Positions 9,053 through 17,829 of a DNA stretch of 64,000 bases are shown here, piece after piece. The notes below the pieces were generated by a model. The model ran no database searches and was not told where the DNA came from. It saw only the letters and a list, made by a program, of their open reading frames with translations. The DNA is taken from assembly GCF_009834875.1 (NCBI RefSeq), contig NZ_WVHT01000001.1, positions 62,001-126,000 on the forward strand, in the 5' to 3' direction. The translations under genes were made by a program, and so were the position numbers. Numbering within the stretch: the first letter of the stretch is position 1; every line of letters begins with the position of its first letter. The stretch is from Hufsiella arboris. GTDB taxonomy: Bacteria; Bacteroidota; Bacteroidia; Sphingobacteriales; Sphingobacteriaceae.

Positions 9053-9649
9053 CTACTGTAATTTTTGTAATTCATGTACGTACAGAACAATTTTCCAACG
9101 CTCCGAAGGTGTTAACTGGTAACGGTGTGGGCCCATCAGGTTTACACCATAGGTAATTGTATGAAAAATCTTTCCGTCTGTTAAGTCTCTCATTGCACCA
9201 CCCCGGGAAGAATTTCCCTTTGAGTATGACGGAGGAGCAGGGAACTTGCCCATAGCAACTATTGATCCGTCACCTTGCCCGGTTAATCCATGGCATTGTG
9301 TACACATGCGCAGGAAAAGCATTTTTCCTTCCTCTAAGTTTGCCTGGCTTGCCGGAACAGGATTTCTCATATTCTTGCTTGCTGTTTCGTAACCTTCAAG
9401 TGTATTCGGGTATTCAGTTTCCGGTTCGTCAAAACCTACTGGCATCGTGTGAGCCGGCGGCGTTTGAGCCGTTTGCCCGTTTCTGAAATTTTTATTTGGT
9501 TGATCCGGGTTATAAGCAATCGGATCATACATATTACGGGCGTATTCAATGCCTGTACTGCGTTTATCAGAACATGAAGATATCACTGCTGCAGCTGCAA
9601 CCGTAACCAAAACGGCACCTACTATTCTGAGCTTATTCATAACTAACAT
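9053..9649 (-). CDS. actE: alternative complex III subunit ActE (monoheme cytochrome c lipoprotein)
   Basis: ActE (198 residues) is a periplasmic monoheme cytochrome c. It has a lipoprotein signal with the modified cysteine at about residue 26 (VISSC), a spacer, the heme motif CTQCH at 116-120, and a probable axial methionine in NLMGPHRY near 172. In the known complex ActE passes electrons towards the oxidase. Two in-frame ATG codons, at 9649 and 9640, are possible. I chose 9649 because AAAGGAAA lies just upstream; 9640 would shorten the overlap with actD from 17 to 8 bases without changing the mature protein. Confidence 0.92.
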   Translation of the reverse strand: MLVMNKLRIVGAVLVTVAAAAVISSCSDKRSTGIEYARNMYDPIAYNPDQPNKNFRNGQTAQTPPAHTMPVGFDEPETEYPNTLEGYETASKNMRNPVPASQANLEEGKMLFLRMCTQCHGLTGQGDGSIVAMGKFPAPPSYSKGNSSRGGAMRDLTDGKIFHTITYGVNLMGPHRYQLTPSERWKIVLYVHELQKLQ

Positions 9650-10169
9650 ATTTCCTTTCGTTGTGCTTAATTTCTACAGCACCAGCTTCTTTTAAAAGGT
9701 TATCAATTTTTTCCGGATAAGGATTTTTATGTGCGTCAATCGCAATTACAAAGCGATCATCTGTTGCCCTTAAATCCATTACCCTCGGTGCACGCCCCGG
9801 GAACAGGTGGTTCTTAAAGAAGAACGTAAAACACATACCATATGATCCAAACAGCACCGTTAACTCAAACATAATCGGCACAAAATCCGGCATTGCAAAT
9901 GCTGGCTTACCACCAATGTTCATTGGCCAGTCATACACAAGGCAAAAGTATAGTAAGCTAAAGGCTGTAATTGTTCCTGTTAATCCAAAACAAAAAGCAG
10001 CAATTGGCAGGCGTGAACGTTTGTATCCGAGTTTCGACTCTATACCATGGATAGGCATCGGAGTAAATACATCGTAGATGCCAATGTTATTTTCCTGCAG
10101 TTTATCGATCCCGTGCATCATATCATCAGGATCTTCAAAATGACCTAAAATATATTTTGTATTGCTCAT
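9633..10169 (-). CDS. actD: alternative complex III subunit ActD (DUF3341)
   Basis: ActD (178 residues) is the DUF3341 subunit of alternative complex III. It has two central membrane spans (about 55-78 and 98-120) joined by a short loop, with soluble ends on the same side; GYKRSRLPIAAFCFG and the PGRAPRVMDLRATDD region are typical. No cofactor is known. It lies six bases after actC and overlaps the start of actE, fitting the standard act gene order. Confidence 0.92.
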   Translation of the reverse strand: MSNTKYILGHFEDPDDMMHGIDKLQENNIGIYDVFTPMPIHGIESKLGYKRSRLPIAAFCFGLTGTITAFSLLYFCLVYDWPMNIGGKPAFAMPDFVPIMFELTVLFGSYGMCFTFFFKNHLFPGRAPRVMDLRATDDRFVIAIDAHKNPYPEKIDNLLKEAGAVEIKHNERKYVSYE

Positions 10170-10175
10170 TTTCTA

Positions 10176-11645
10176 TTAATTAACAGCTTCAACCTCCGCG
10201 ACGCTATCGTACTTTTCTAATGATTCAAGGTAAAACTCTGCTTGTTCCGGCTTAACTTTTCCTTCACGGATCAGCTTTTGTTTAGCCTGATCACTTGAGC
10301 TCTTCAGCAACAGCTTCACCTCTGCCATTGCAATTGCCGGTAAAACACGAAGGAACAATAAGAATAAGGTAAAGAACAAGCCAATTGAACCGATGAACAC
10401 GCAAACATCTACTACCGACGGGTAAAACATCACCCAGCTCGATGGAAGAAAATCACGGTGCAGGGAGGTCACGATAATTACAAATCGTTCAAACCACATA
10501 CCGATATTCACTACGATAGACAATACCCATGAAGCTGGTATGCTTGTACGGATTCTTTTAAACCAGAATAACTGAGGAGAAATTACGTTACAAGTCATCA
10601 TGCTCCAGTAAGCCCACCAGTATGGTCCGCTTACACGGTTAAGGAAAGCATATTGCTCATATTCGGCACCTGAATACCAGGCGATGAAAAGCTCTGTTAA
10701 ATACGCTACACCCACAATTGATCCTGTTAAAGTGATGATTTTATTCATCGACTCGATATGGAACATCGTGATGTAATTTTCAAAACCCATTACCTTACGT
10801 ACAACCAATAAAAGCGTTTGTACCATCGCGAAACCTGAGAAAATTGCACCCGCAACGAAGTATGGAGGAAAAATAGTTGTATGCCATCCCGGCTCTAACG
10901 ACGTAGCAAAGTCCATAGATACGATGGTGTGTACAGACAATACTAATGGGGTCGAAACACCCGCAAGTATCAACGATACAGCCTCAAACCGTTGCCATGT
11001 TTTAACCGATCCGTTCCAACCGAAAGAAAGGGTAGAATATATTTTACGGCGTAAACCAGTTGCACGGTCGCGGATAGACGCGATATCCGGCAGCAAACCA
11101 GTATACCAGAAAACCAATGATACCGAGAAATATGTTGAGATCGCGAATACGTCCCAAACCAGCGGAGAGTTAAAGTTAACCCAAAGTGATCCGAATTGGT
11201 TTGGAAGCGGTAACGGCCAGTAAGCTAACCAGGGACGGCCCATGTGTGATACAACGTAAGTTGCCGCACAAATTACCGCGAAAATGGTCATTGCTTCCGC
11301 AGACCGGTTAATTGAGTTACGCCAGTTCTGACGGAACAGCAACAATACCGCCGAAATTAGTGTTCCGGCGTGACCGATACCTACCCACCACACGAAACCG
11401 GTAATGTCCCATGCCCAGCCAACTGTTTTGTTCAGGCCCCATGCTCCGATTCCCGTCCAAAACGTATAACCAACAGCCCCAACCCACAATAAAGCACCAA
11501 GGGAAGCGATAGTGAACCCTATCCACCATGCTTTATTAGGTTTCTTTTCAACAGGAACTAATACTTCATTCGTTACCCTGGCGTAGGTCATATTCTCGCC
11601 GGTAACTAATGGTTCCCTTAATATCGATTCGTGATGAGATGACAT
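10176..11645 (-). CDS. actC: alternative complex III subunit ActC (NrfD/PsrC-type membrane subunit)
   Basis: ActC (489 residues) is the larger NrfD-like membrane subunit, with about ten spans. It is thought to hold the quinol site near the ActB iron-sulphur subunit. Family features include WWVGIGHAGTLISAVLLLFR near residue 90 and HTIVSMDFATSLEPGWHTT near residue 240, both normal for ActC. Twenty-one bases separate it from actB and six from actD. No departure from the family is visible. Confidence 0.94.
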   Translation of the reverse strand: MSSHHESILREPLVTGENMTYARVTNEVLVPVEKKPNKAWWIGFTIASLGALLWVGAVGYTFWTGIGAWGLNKTVGWAWDITGFVWWVGIGHAGTLISAVLLLFRQNWRNSINRSAEAMTIFAVICAATYVVSHMGRPWLAYWPLPLPNQFGSLWVNFNSPLVWDVFAISTYFSVSLVFWYTGLLPDIASIRDRATGLRRKIYSTLSFGWNGSVKTWQRFEAVSLILAGVSTPLVLSVHTIVSMDFATSLEPGWHTTIFPPYFVAGAIFSGFAMVQTLLLVVRKVMGFENYITMFHIESMNKIITLTGSIVGVAYLTELFIAWYSGAEYEQYAFLNRVSGPYWWAYWSMMTCNVISPQLFWFKRIRTSIPASWVLSIVVNIGMWFERFVIIVTSLHRDFLPSSWVMFYPSVVDVCVFIGSIGLFFTLFLLFLRVLPAIAMAEVKLLLKSSSDQAKQKLIREGKVKPEQAEFYLESLEKYDSVAEVEAVN

Positions 11646-11666
11646 ATCTTGTATTAATTCTTATGA

Positions 11667-14600
11667 TTAAGCCTCAACTGTATTTCTAACTTTAACCTGG
11701 TAACCAACTCCTGGCTGTACATTTAATTCTTCAAGTACGTAGTAAGTACGCTCGTTCTTCAATGCTTTTGATACTTCTGAATCCGGATCGTTCGCATCGC
11801 CGAAAATGATTGCATTTGCTGTACAAGCCTGCTGGCAAGCCATTTTAATTTCACCGTCTTTCAACTTACGTTTTTCAATCTTGGCAGTAAGTCTTCCTGC
11901 CTGAATACGTTGAATACACATAGAGCATTTTTCCATAACACCACGGAAACGTGTTGTTACATCAGGATTCAACACTAATTGCGTGAATTCGTTATTCAAA
12001 TAGTTATCAAAACGTGAATCGTTCCAGTAATTAAACCAGTTAAAGCGACGTACTTTATATGGACAGTTGTTCGCGCAATAACGTGTTCCTACGCAACGGT
12101 TGTAAGCCATATGGTTTAAGCCATCGGAAGAGTGAACGGTAGCAAGTACCGGACAAACTGTTTCACATGGCGCGTGATCGCAATGCTGACAAAGCATCGG
12201 CTGGTGAACAACTGTTACATTATCAAGATTCTCAAGATTATTGATCTCAGATTCTTCTGATAATGATTTTCCTTCTTCAACAAAACTGTAATAGCGGTCA
12301 ATACGCAACCAATGCATTTCGCGGCGGCGGCGTACTTCGTCACGGCCCACAACCGGAACGTTATTTTCGACATTACAAGCTACGATACATGATCCGCAAC
12401 CTGTACAGGCATTTAGATCAATTGCCATAACCCAGTTGTGACCAGGTTTGTCATGATCATTCCAAAGATCGTATTCTTTTGAATCTATCTTTTTACCTGA
12501 ACCTGCTCCCGGGTTTTTCGCATATTCCTTGAAAGTAGTTTCGCGGATGATATTACGCCCTTCGAATGAGTGGTGAGTTTGTGTCTGGGCAAGTTCGTAG
12601 GTGTCGCCGGTTTTCGATATCGTAACCGTTGAGGTATATTGTTTGGTTCCGTTGCTTAAAGTAATAAACGGATAAGCGTTTTTACCCACGTTATTACCAG
12701 CCTTACCTGCTTTAGTACGGCCGTATCCAACGGCTATTGATACAGTGCCTTGTGCTTGTCCAGGCTGAACAAGAACCGGAAGAACCACTGAGTAACCATT
12801 AGCTGCTTTTACTTCGACCAAGTCAAATTCCGTTACGCCGATCTTTTCAGCAAACTTCGGAGCGATAGAAACGTAATTATCCCAGGTTACTTTAGAAACC
12901 GGATCAGGAAGCTCCTGCAGGAACGCGTTATTGGCATGCTTGCCATCACGCATTGACACGCTTTCGTATACCTGAAGTTCGATATCTTTAGCCAGGGTTT
13001 TGCTTTGATTTACCACGCTCGCAACAACCGGGCTTAAATCAAAATTAAACGTATAAGCACTGGCAGGTTTCGCGCCTGTAAAGATAAATCCTGTTTGAAG
13101 AACGTCTTTCCAAGTCTTACCAGTAGCTGCCAGAACTGTTTTTTCCCAGCCTGTACGCACGTATTGATAATAATCCTTTACCGGAGCATCAATCCATGTC
13201 AATAAGCTTTCCTCTGCCTGACGTGAATCATTTACAGGATTGATCGTTGGCTGTACAACTGAATAATAACCTTCAAAGGCATTCTGATCACCCCATGATT
13301 CAAGATAGTTATGGTTGATCGCGATCACATTACACAATGAAGCGGTTTCATCTTCTCTGTCAGAGAAAGAAACTTTTAATTTAACCTTCGCCAATGCGTC
13401 AGTAAATGCTTTCGGGTTGATATAATCGTACGCAGGATTTGTATTTAGGAAGAAAACCGCATCAACTTCGCCGCGGTTCATCTCGGCAACGAACTCAACA
13501 ATTTCGGCGTCATTACCAAGATATTGGTTTGACGGATTGTCAAGATCTATTGTAGTTCCGTAGCTTCCTAATGCAGAATTGATCGCATTTACAATTATTT
13601 GTGTCGACACATCGTTTGAACCTGCAACAACTAATGCACGGCCTTTTGCAGCAACAAGCTCTTTTGCAGCGAGTTTAACTGCTTTATCGGCTATTACATT
13701 ATTCGAAAGCGGCTGCGTTCCAGGCAACACAGTTCCGGTAATTGCATTATATAAAGCAACCACAGCTAATCCAGCCTCTGACGGCTTTACCGGAATACGC
13801 GAATCTGCGTTAGTTCCTGTTAAACTCATACCAGTTTCAAACTGGATATGACGTGACATTTTTTTGCTGGCTAGTGATTTCGCGTTACGATTGCTAACCC
13901 ACTGCTTCGTATATTCTTCCGGAGTAATCCAAGTGCCTAAAAAGTCGGCGTCAAAGCTTACTATAACATCAGCGTTATCAAACCGGTAGCGAGGAAGCAC
14001 AGCTTTACCAAAACTATTTCCGTTTGCTTTTATGATGCCTGTATAAGATACAGCATCGATATTAATGTGTTTAGTATTAGGATATTTAGCAACAAAGTCC
14101 GCAACTACACTTTTTGTCGAAGGGCTATTAACGGTAGAAGATACGATACGTATCTTTTTCCCGCCAGCTTGAATTTTGTTCAGCTCACCACGAACAAAAC
14201 TGTCAACACTGCTCCATCTTGCATTAGCGCCATTCAGTTTTGGCCCTCTTAATTTTGAAACATCATATAAATCAAGAACAGAAGCCTGAGCCTGAGCATC
14301 AGTACCACCATTTCCTAATAATCCTGCCGGATTACCTTCAATTTTAATAGGACGGCCTTCGCGTGTTTTAACTAAAATACTTTGGCCGTTAAAAGTTGAT
14401 ACGTAATAATTGGGAATACCGGGAACAACCTCTTCAGGTTTTACTAAATAAGGAATTGATTTGATTACCGGAGCTTTTTGGCACGCAGCTAAACTTACGG
14501 CACCTAATCCAAAACCAAGGGCCTTTAAAAAGTCGCGTCGAGGAGTAGCAGTACTTAAGCCCGCTCCATTCAGAACTTCCTCGATAGGAAGGTCCTCTGA

Positions 14601-14684
14601 AAATTCGTTTTTGTTATTTTCAACAAACTCAGGCGTTTTCTGTAGCTCTTCTAAACCTTTCCAGTATTTTTTATTGCTTTCCAT
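11667..14684 (-). CDS. actB: alternative complex III subunit ActB (Fe-S, molybdopterin-oxidoreductase-like)
   Basis: ActB (1005 residues) is a fusion of a molybdopterin-oxidoreductase-like domain and a ferredoxin-type domain. The C-terminal part holds four cysteine groups: CTGCGSCIVAC (760-770), CQHCDHAPCETVC (832-844), CVGTRYCANNC (864-874) and CSMC plus CQQAC (920-923, 950-954), enough for three or four iron-sulphur clusters. In characterised ActB proteins the large domain has lost the molybdenum cofactor, and no obvious cofactor motif is seen here. Near residue 48 the sequence PRRDFLKALGF followed by LAAC looks like a twin-arginine signal with a lipobox, placed after a 45-residue N-terminal extension, as is usual for this family. 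Confidence 0.95.
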   Translation of the reverse strand: MESNKKYWKGLEELQKTPEFVENNKNEFSEDLPIEEVLNGAGLSTATPRRDFLKALGFGLGAVSLAACQKAPVIKSIPYLVKPEEVVPGIPNYYVSTFNGQSILVKTREGRPIKIEGNPAGLLGNGGTDAQAQASVLDLYDVSKLRGPKLNGANARWSSVDSFVRGELNKIQAGGKKIRIVSSTVNSPSTKSVVADFVAKYPNTKHINIDAVSYTGIIKANGNSFGKAVLPRYRFDNADVIVSFDADFLGTWITPEEYTKQWVSNRNAKSLASKKMSRHIQFETGMSLTGTNADSRIPVKPSEAGLAVVALYNAITGTVLPGTQPLSNNVIADKAVKLAAKELVAAKGRALVVAGSNDVSTQIIVNAINSALGSYGTTIDLDNPSNQYLGNDAEIVEFVAEMNRGEVDAVFFLNTNPAYDYINPKAFTDALAKVKLKVSFSDREDETASLCNVIAINHNYLESWGDQNAFEGYYSVVQPTINPVNDSRQAEESLLTWIDAPVKDYYQYVRTGWEKTVLAATGKTWKDVLQTGFIFTGAKPASAYTFNFDLSPVVASVVNQSKTLAKDIELQVYESVSMRDGKHANNAFLQELPDPVSKVTWDNYVSIAPKFAEKIGVTEFDLVEVKAANGYSVVLPVLVQPGQAQGTVSIAVGYGRTKAGKAGNNVGKNAYPFITLSNGTKQYTSTVTISKTGDTYELAQTQTHHSFEGRNIIRETTFKEYAKNPGAGSGKKIDSKEYDLWNDHDKPGHNWVMAIDLNACTGCGSCIVACNVENNVPVVGRDEVRRRREMHWLRIDRYYSFVEEGKSLSEESEINNLENLDNVTVVHQPMLCQHCDHAPCETVCPVLATVHSSDGLNHMAYNRCVGTRYCANNCPYKVRRFNWFNYWNDSRFDNYLNNEFTQLVLNPDVTTRFRGVMEKCSMCIQRIQAGRLTAKIEKRKLKDGEIKMACQQACTANAIIFGDANDPDSEVSKALKNERTYYVLEELNVQPGVGYQVKVRNTVEA

Positions 14685-14731
14685 TTAAGCTTTATATAAC
14701 TGTATTTCTGTGTGAGTTTTTACTTAATATA

Positions 14732-16006
14732 TTAATAGTGGCATTTACCGCACTCGGTACCACCCATTACCGCGGCAGTAACTTTTTCACCTTTTTTAAT
14801 CTTGTCGTGCGCTGCGATCATGTTATCATAATATGCATTGCCTTTGTACTTAACTTCTGTTTCACGGTGGCAATTGATACACCACTTCATCGTTAAAGGC
14901 GAATACTGATAAATTTCCTGCATTGTTTGAACCGGACCGTGACATTTTTGACATGCTACGCCAGCTACTTTTACGTGCTGTGAGTGATTAAAATAAGCAA
15001 AGTCAGGAAGATTGTGAATACGAACCCACTCTACCGGCTTAGGATTATCTCCATACTTTTTAGTGTCAGGATTGTAATCAAGCGCTTTATAAATCTTCAT
15101 GATCTCCGGAGAAGTCTGCCCGTTATATTTATCTGAAGCTGTTACATAGTTGTGGCAGTTCATACAAACATTCAATGACGGGATAGACGCGTTCTTCGAT
15201 TTATAAGCACCACTGTGGCAATACTGACAGTCGATTTTATTAATTCCGGCATGTAATTGGTGTGAAAATTTAATTGGCTGCTCAGGCTGATAACCTGTAT
15301 GAACGCCAGTATTCCACATTCCCATCCAGCCTGCTGAACCAAGGAAGATCACCAGCAACAACACTACGAAGAACACGAATTTCTTGTTCTTAAGAAGCTT
15401 TTTATAAGCAGGAACACCAGGTTCTGCTGCTACTATTTCTTCCTCCTCAAGAAGCCCCTGTTTTTTTAACGATACCTTTTCAAGTGATTTGATAACGCGG
15501 TTTAAAACCAACACAACACCCAAAGCAATAAGAATAATGACAACTATGCTTCCAAGCATTACATCACTAACCTCGTCTTTGGCTTGAGCCCCTTGTCCGC
15601 CTTCGACACCGCCAGCAGCACCCGCAGCAGGCTTATCACCTTCTTTGATGTAAGCAAGAATGCTCTTGATATTGTCATCAGTCAGCTCAGGAAATGGCGT
15701 CATCGCCACCTTGTTATTCTCGTTAAAAAGCTTAACAGCTTCTGGATTTCCGGCAGCAACCAACGCCTGGGAGTTTTTAATCCATTTTAACAAAAACTCT
15801 TCTTTGTGACGGTCATTTACACCTTTTAGCGCCGGGCCAACCACCTTTTGGTTTAATGCATGGCAAGAAGTACATTTTTGTTTAAAAAGCGTAACCCCCT
15901 CAGCCGCACTCTGAGCATATGACACAGATGAGCATGCAAAACTTAAAGAGAGAAATAGGAGTGAAGATTTAACAAAACTTTTAAAAGTCAATGAGATTCT
16001 CCTCAT
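14732..16006 (-). CDS. actA: alternative complex III subunit ActA: multiheme cytochrome c with added N-terminal monoheme domain
   Basis: This 424-residue protein has a signal peptide (to about residue 31) and six CXXCH motifs. The first (45-49) lies in a separate monoheme cytochrome c domain with a possible Met ligand near 102. A Gly/Ala-rich linker and two membrane spans (about 150-169 and 210-229) follow. The remaining five hemes (260-264, 281-285, 352-356, 376-380, 419-423) form the pentaheme ActA domain proper. It is the first gene of the operon, 48 bases ahead of actB, with a good promoter about 80 bases upstream. The extra heme domain is discussed as a finding. Confidence 0.93.
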   Translation of the reverse strand: MRRISLTFKSFVKSSLLFLSLSFACSSVSYAQSAAEGVTLFKQKCTSCHALNQKVVGPALKGVNDRHKEEFLLKWIKNSQALVAAGNPEAVKLFNENNKVAMTPFPELTDDNIKSILAYIKEGDKPAAGAAGGVEGGQGAQAKDEVSDVMLGSIVVIILIALGVVLVLNRVIKSLEKVSLKKQGLLEEEEIVAAEPGVPAYKKLLKNKKFVFFVVLLLVIFLGSAGWMGMWNTGVHTGYQPEQPIKFSHQLHAGINKIDCQYCHSGAYKSKNASIPSLNVCMNCHNYVTASDKYNGQTSPEIMKIYKALDYNPDTKKYGDNPKPVEWVRIHNLPDFAYFNHSQHVKVAGVACQKCHGPVQTMQEIYQYSPLTMKWCINCHRETEVKYKGNAYYDNMIAAHDKIKKGEKVTAAVMGGTECGKCHY

Positions 16007-16086
16007 ATTGAGTATTTTATGCTATATTTTGAATGTAAAACATGAAAAATTTGCCCAGTGTACCACTGCTCATCATTTTCGATTGG

Positions 16087-16119
16087 CAAAAGTATAATTA
16101 ATTCAGCTATGGCTGACAA
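16087..16119 (-). promoter_or_regulatory. Bacteroidota-type promoter of the act-cta operon
   Basis: On the minus strand, TACTTTTG (16094 down to 16087) is an exact TAnnTTTG box, preceded by TTG at 16119-16117 with 22 bases between. This is the primary-sigma promoter form of Bacteroidota. Transcription would start near 16080, giving a 5' leader of about 75 bases before actA. No other candidate is as good in the 250-base gap. Confidence 0.7.
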
Positions 16120-16256
16120 TTAAATGACTGTTAAAATCAATTTATAATCGTTCTAAATAAATCAAAAATCGTTGATTTGACTTATTCAGAAGGCTTTTTA
16201 GAAGCTTCTCACAAGAAAAGTGTTATAACCTATTTTGCAAAATCGAAATCAATTTC

Positions 16257-17234
16257 TTATTGTCTTAATACCCACGCAAAGATCAGTGGTGCTACGATTG
16301 TCGCGTCAGATTCTACGATAAACTTTGGCGTATTAACATCCAACTTGCCCCAGGTAATTTTTTCGTTTGGAACGGCCCCTGAGTATGATCCGTAGGATGT
16401 GGTAGAATCAGAGATTTGACAGAAATAGCTCCAAAAAGGTATATTTTCCATCTCCATATCCTGATAAAGCATAGGAACCACGCAAATCGGGAAGTCGCCG
16501 GCAATGCCCCCGCCAATCTGGAAAAACCCGATTCCTTTTCCCTCTGAATTTTTAACATACCAATCAGCTAACCAAGCCATATATTCGATGCCACTCTTCA
16601 TGGTTGTAGCTTTTATTTCGTTCTTAATTACGTAAGAAGCAAAGATGTTGCCCATTGTTGAGTCCTCCCAGCCCGGAACCACGATCGGCAAGTTCTTTTC
16701 GGCAGCTGCAAGCATCCAGGAGTTTTTGGGGTCGATTTCATAATACTGCTCGAGCTCTCCGCTCAAGAGAATCTTATACATGAACTCATGTGGGAAGAAA
16801 CGTTCGCCAGCAGTGTCAGCATCTTTCCAGATTTTATAAATGTGTTTTTGCAATCTGCGAAAAGCTTCTTCTTCGGGAATACAGGTATCCGTTACACGGT
16901 TATAATGATTTTCTAACAAATCCCATTCGTCCTGCGGACTTAGATCGCGATAATTCGGCACCCTTTTGTAATGCGAATGGGCGACCAGGTTCATGATATC
17001 CTCTTCAAGATTCGCTCCGGTGCACGATATTATCGAAACTTTATCCTGCCGGATCATTTCCGCAAGTGAAATTCCTAACTCAGCCGTACTCATTGCGCCA
17101 GCCAGTGTTATCATCATTTTTCCACCTTCATCCAGGTGAGTTTCGTATCCTTTGGCAGCGTCAACCAAAGCTGCGCCGTTAAAATGCAAATAATTCTTCT
17201 CGATAAACTGAGAGATTGGGCCCCTGTTGCTCAT
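16257..17234 (-). CDS. deoxyhypusine synthase-like protein (catalytic lysine absent)
   Basis: The 325-residue product matches the deoxyhypusine synthase fold along its length: LAGAMSTAELGISLAEMI (44-61), the NAD-site stretch SIISCTGANLEEDIMNLV, and the C-terminal SWGK-like ITWGKLDV (near 293-300). In eukaryotic and archaeal enzymes a lysine in GGGxxKHH forms the reaction intermediate with the butylamine group; here the same place reads GGGIAGD (241-247), with Gly246 where the lysine should be. Bacteria lack eIF5A, so the substrate must differ from the eukaryotic one. Bacterial relatives have been linked to polyamine metabolism, but the reaction here is unknown. It is a single gene with its own promoter. 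Confidence 0.85.
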   Translation of the reverse strand: MSNRGPISQFIEKNYLHFNGAALVDAAKGYETHLDEGGKMMITLAGAMSTAELGISLAEMIRQDKVSIISCTGANLEEDIMNLVAHSHYKRVPNYRDLSPQDEWDLLENHYNRVTDTCIPEEEAFRRLQKHIYKIWKDADTAGERFFPHEFMYKILLSGELEQYYEIDPKNSWMLAAAEKNLPIVVPGWEDSTMGNIFASYVIKNEIKATTMKSGIEYMAWLADWYVKNSEGKGIGFFQIGGGIAGDFPICVVPMLYQDMEMENIPFWSYFCQISDSTTSYGSYSGAVPNEKITWGKLDVNTPKFIVESDATIVAPLIFAWVLRQ

Positions 17235-17829
17235 TACTTTAAAATTAGAACGGCAAAAATAGACAATAAAACACTAACCAGAAATCACAGTGTAAACTAA
17301 ACTATATAAGAAACTATAATAAGGCGACGAAAAGGTTAGGTAGACGAAAGGATTCAAAAAAAAATCGCCTTGTTAATATTCCGTATCACGTGCTTTTCGC
17401 GTAAACGCAAAACCTATCTGTAAATCAACTATTTACACTTGGGCAATATTGCTATTTAAACGATGCAAAATCTCTTATTGACTTTTATGTTTTTGGAATA
17501 TACCTTAGGACCCCTCCATAACCAATTATTCTTTTTACTAACCAAATCACATTAGACAAAATATGTGAGTCAGACAAAGCGTAAGCAATGCCTGAAAAAA
17601 GTATTTTTCCAATATGATCGTTAAACTATTAGATATTCCCCTTGCTGTAAAACGCTATTAAAGCGTCATATCGGTCACAGCGTTTATAATTGTGGTTGTA
17701 AATTTATTCGTTTACATGTTAAAACAAAAAGAACGACAAAGCAATTATGTGGATTGCTGCTTTCCAGCCTCGTTTACGGGCAGCAGATTTGCCGATCTAA
17801 AATGATTATGCGCATCTTAGCAAACTTTT
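17235..17829. other. AT-rich intergenic region of 595 bases, no gene seen
   Basis: No convincing coding frame lies here. It separates divergently transcribed genes and contains several dyads: AAGGCGA at 17321-17327 with TCGCCTT at 17365-17371; a small hairpin GCGT-AA-ACGC flanked by TTTT and AAAA (17394-17412); and ACGCT-N5-AGCGT (17652-17666). These could be operators or parts of a small RNA, but no clear promoter-terminator pair can be assigned. Confidence 0.5.
17254..17261 (-). promoter_or_regulatory. -7 box upstream of the deoxyhypusine synthase-like gene
   Basis: TATTTTTG on the minus strand fits TAnnTTTG and lies 19 bases before the ATG at 17234. No TTG is found at the normal -33 distance (TTT instead), so the match is partial. 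Confidence 0.45.
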
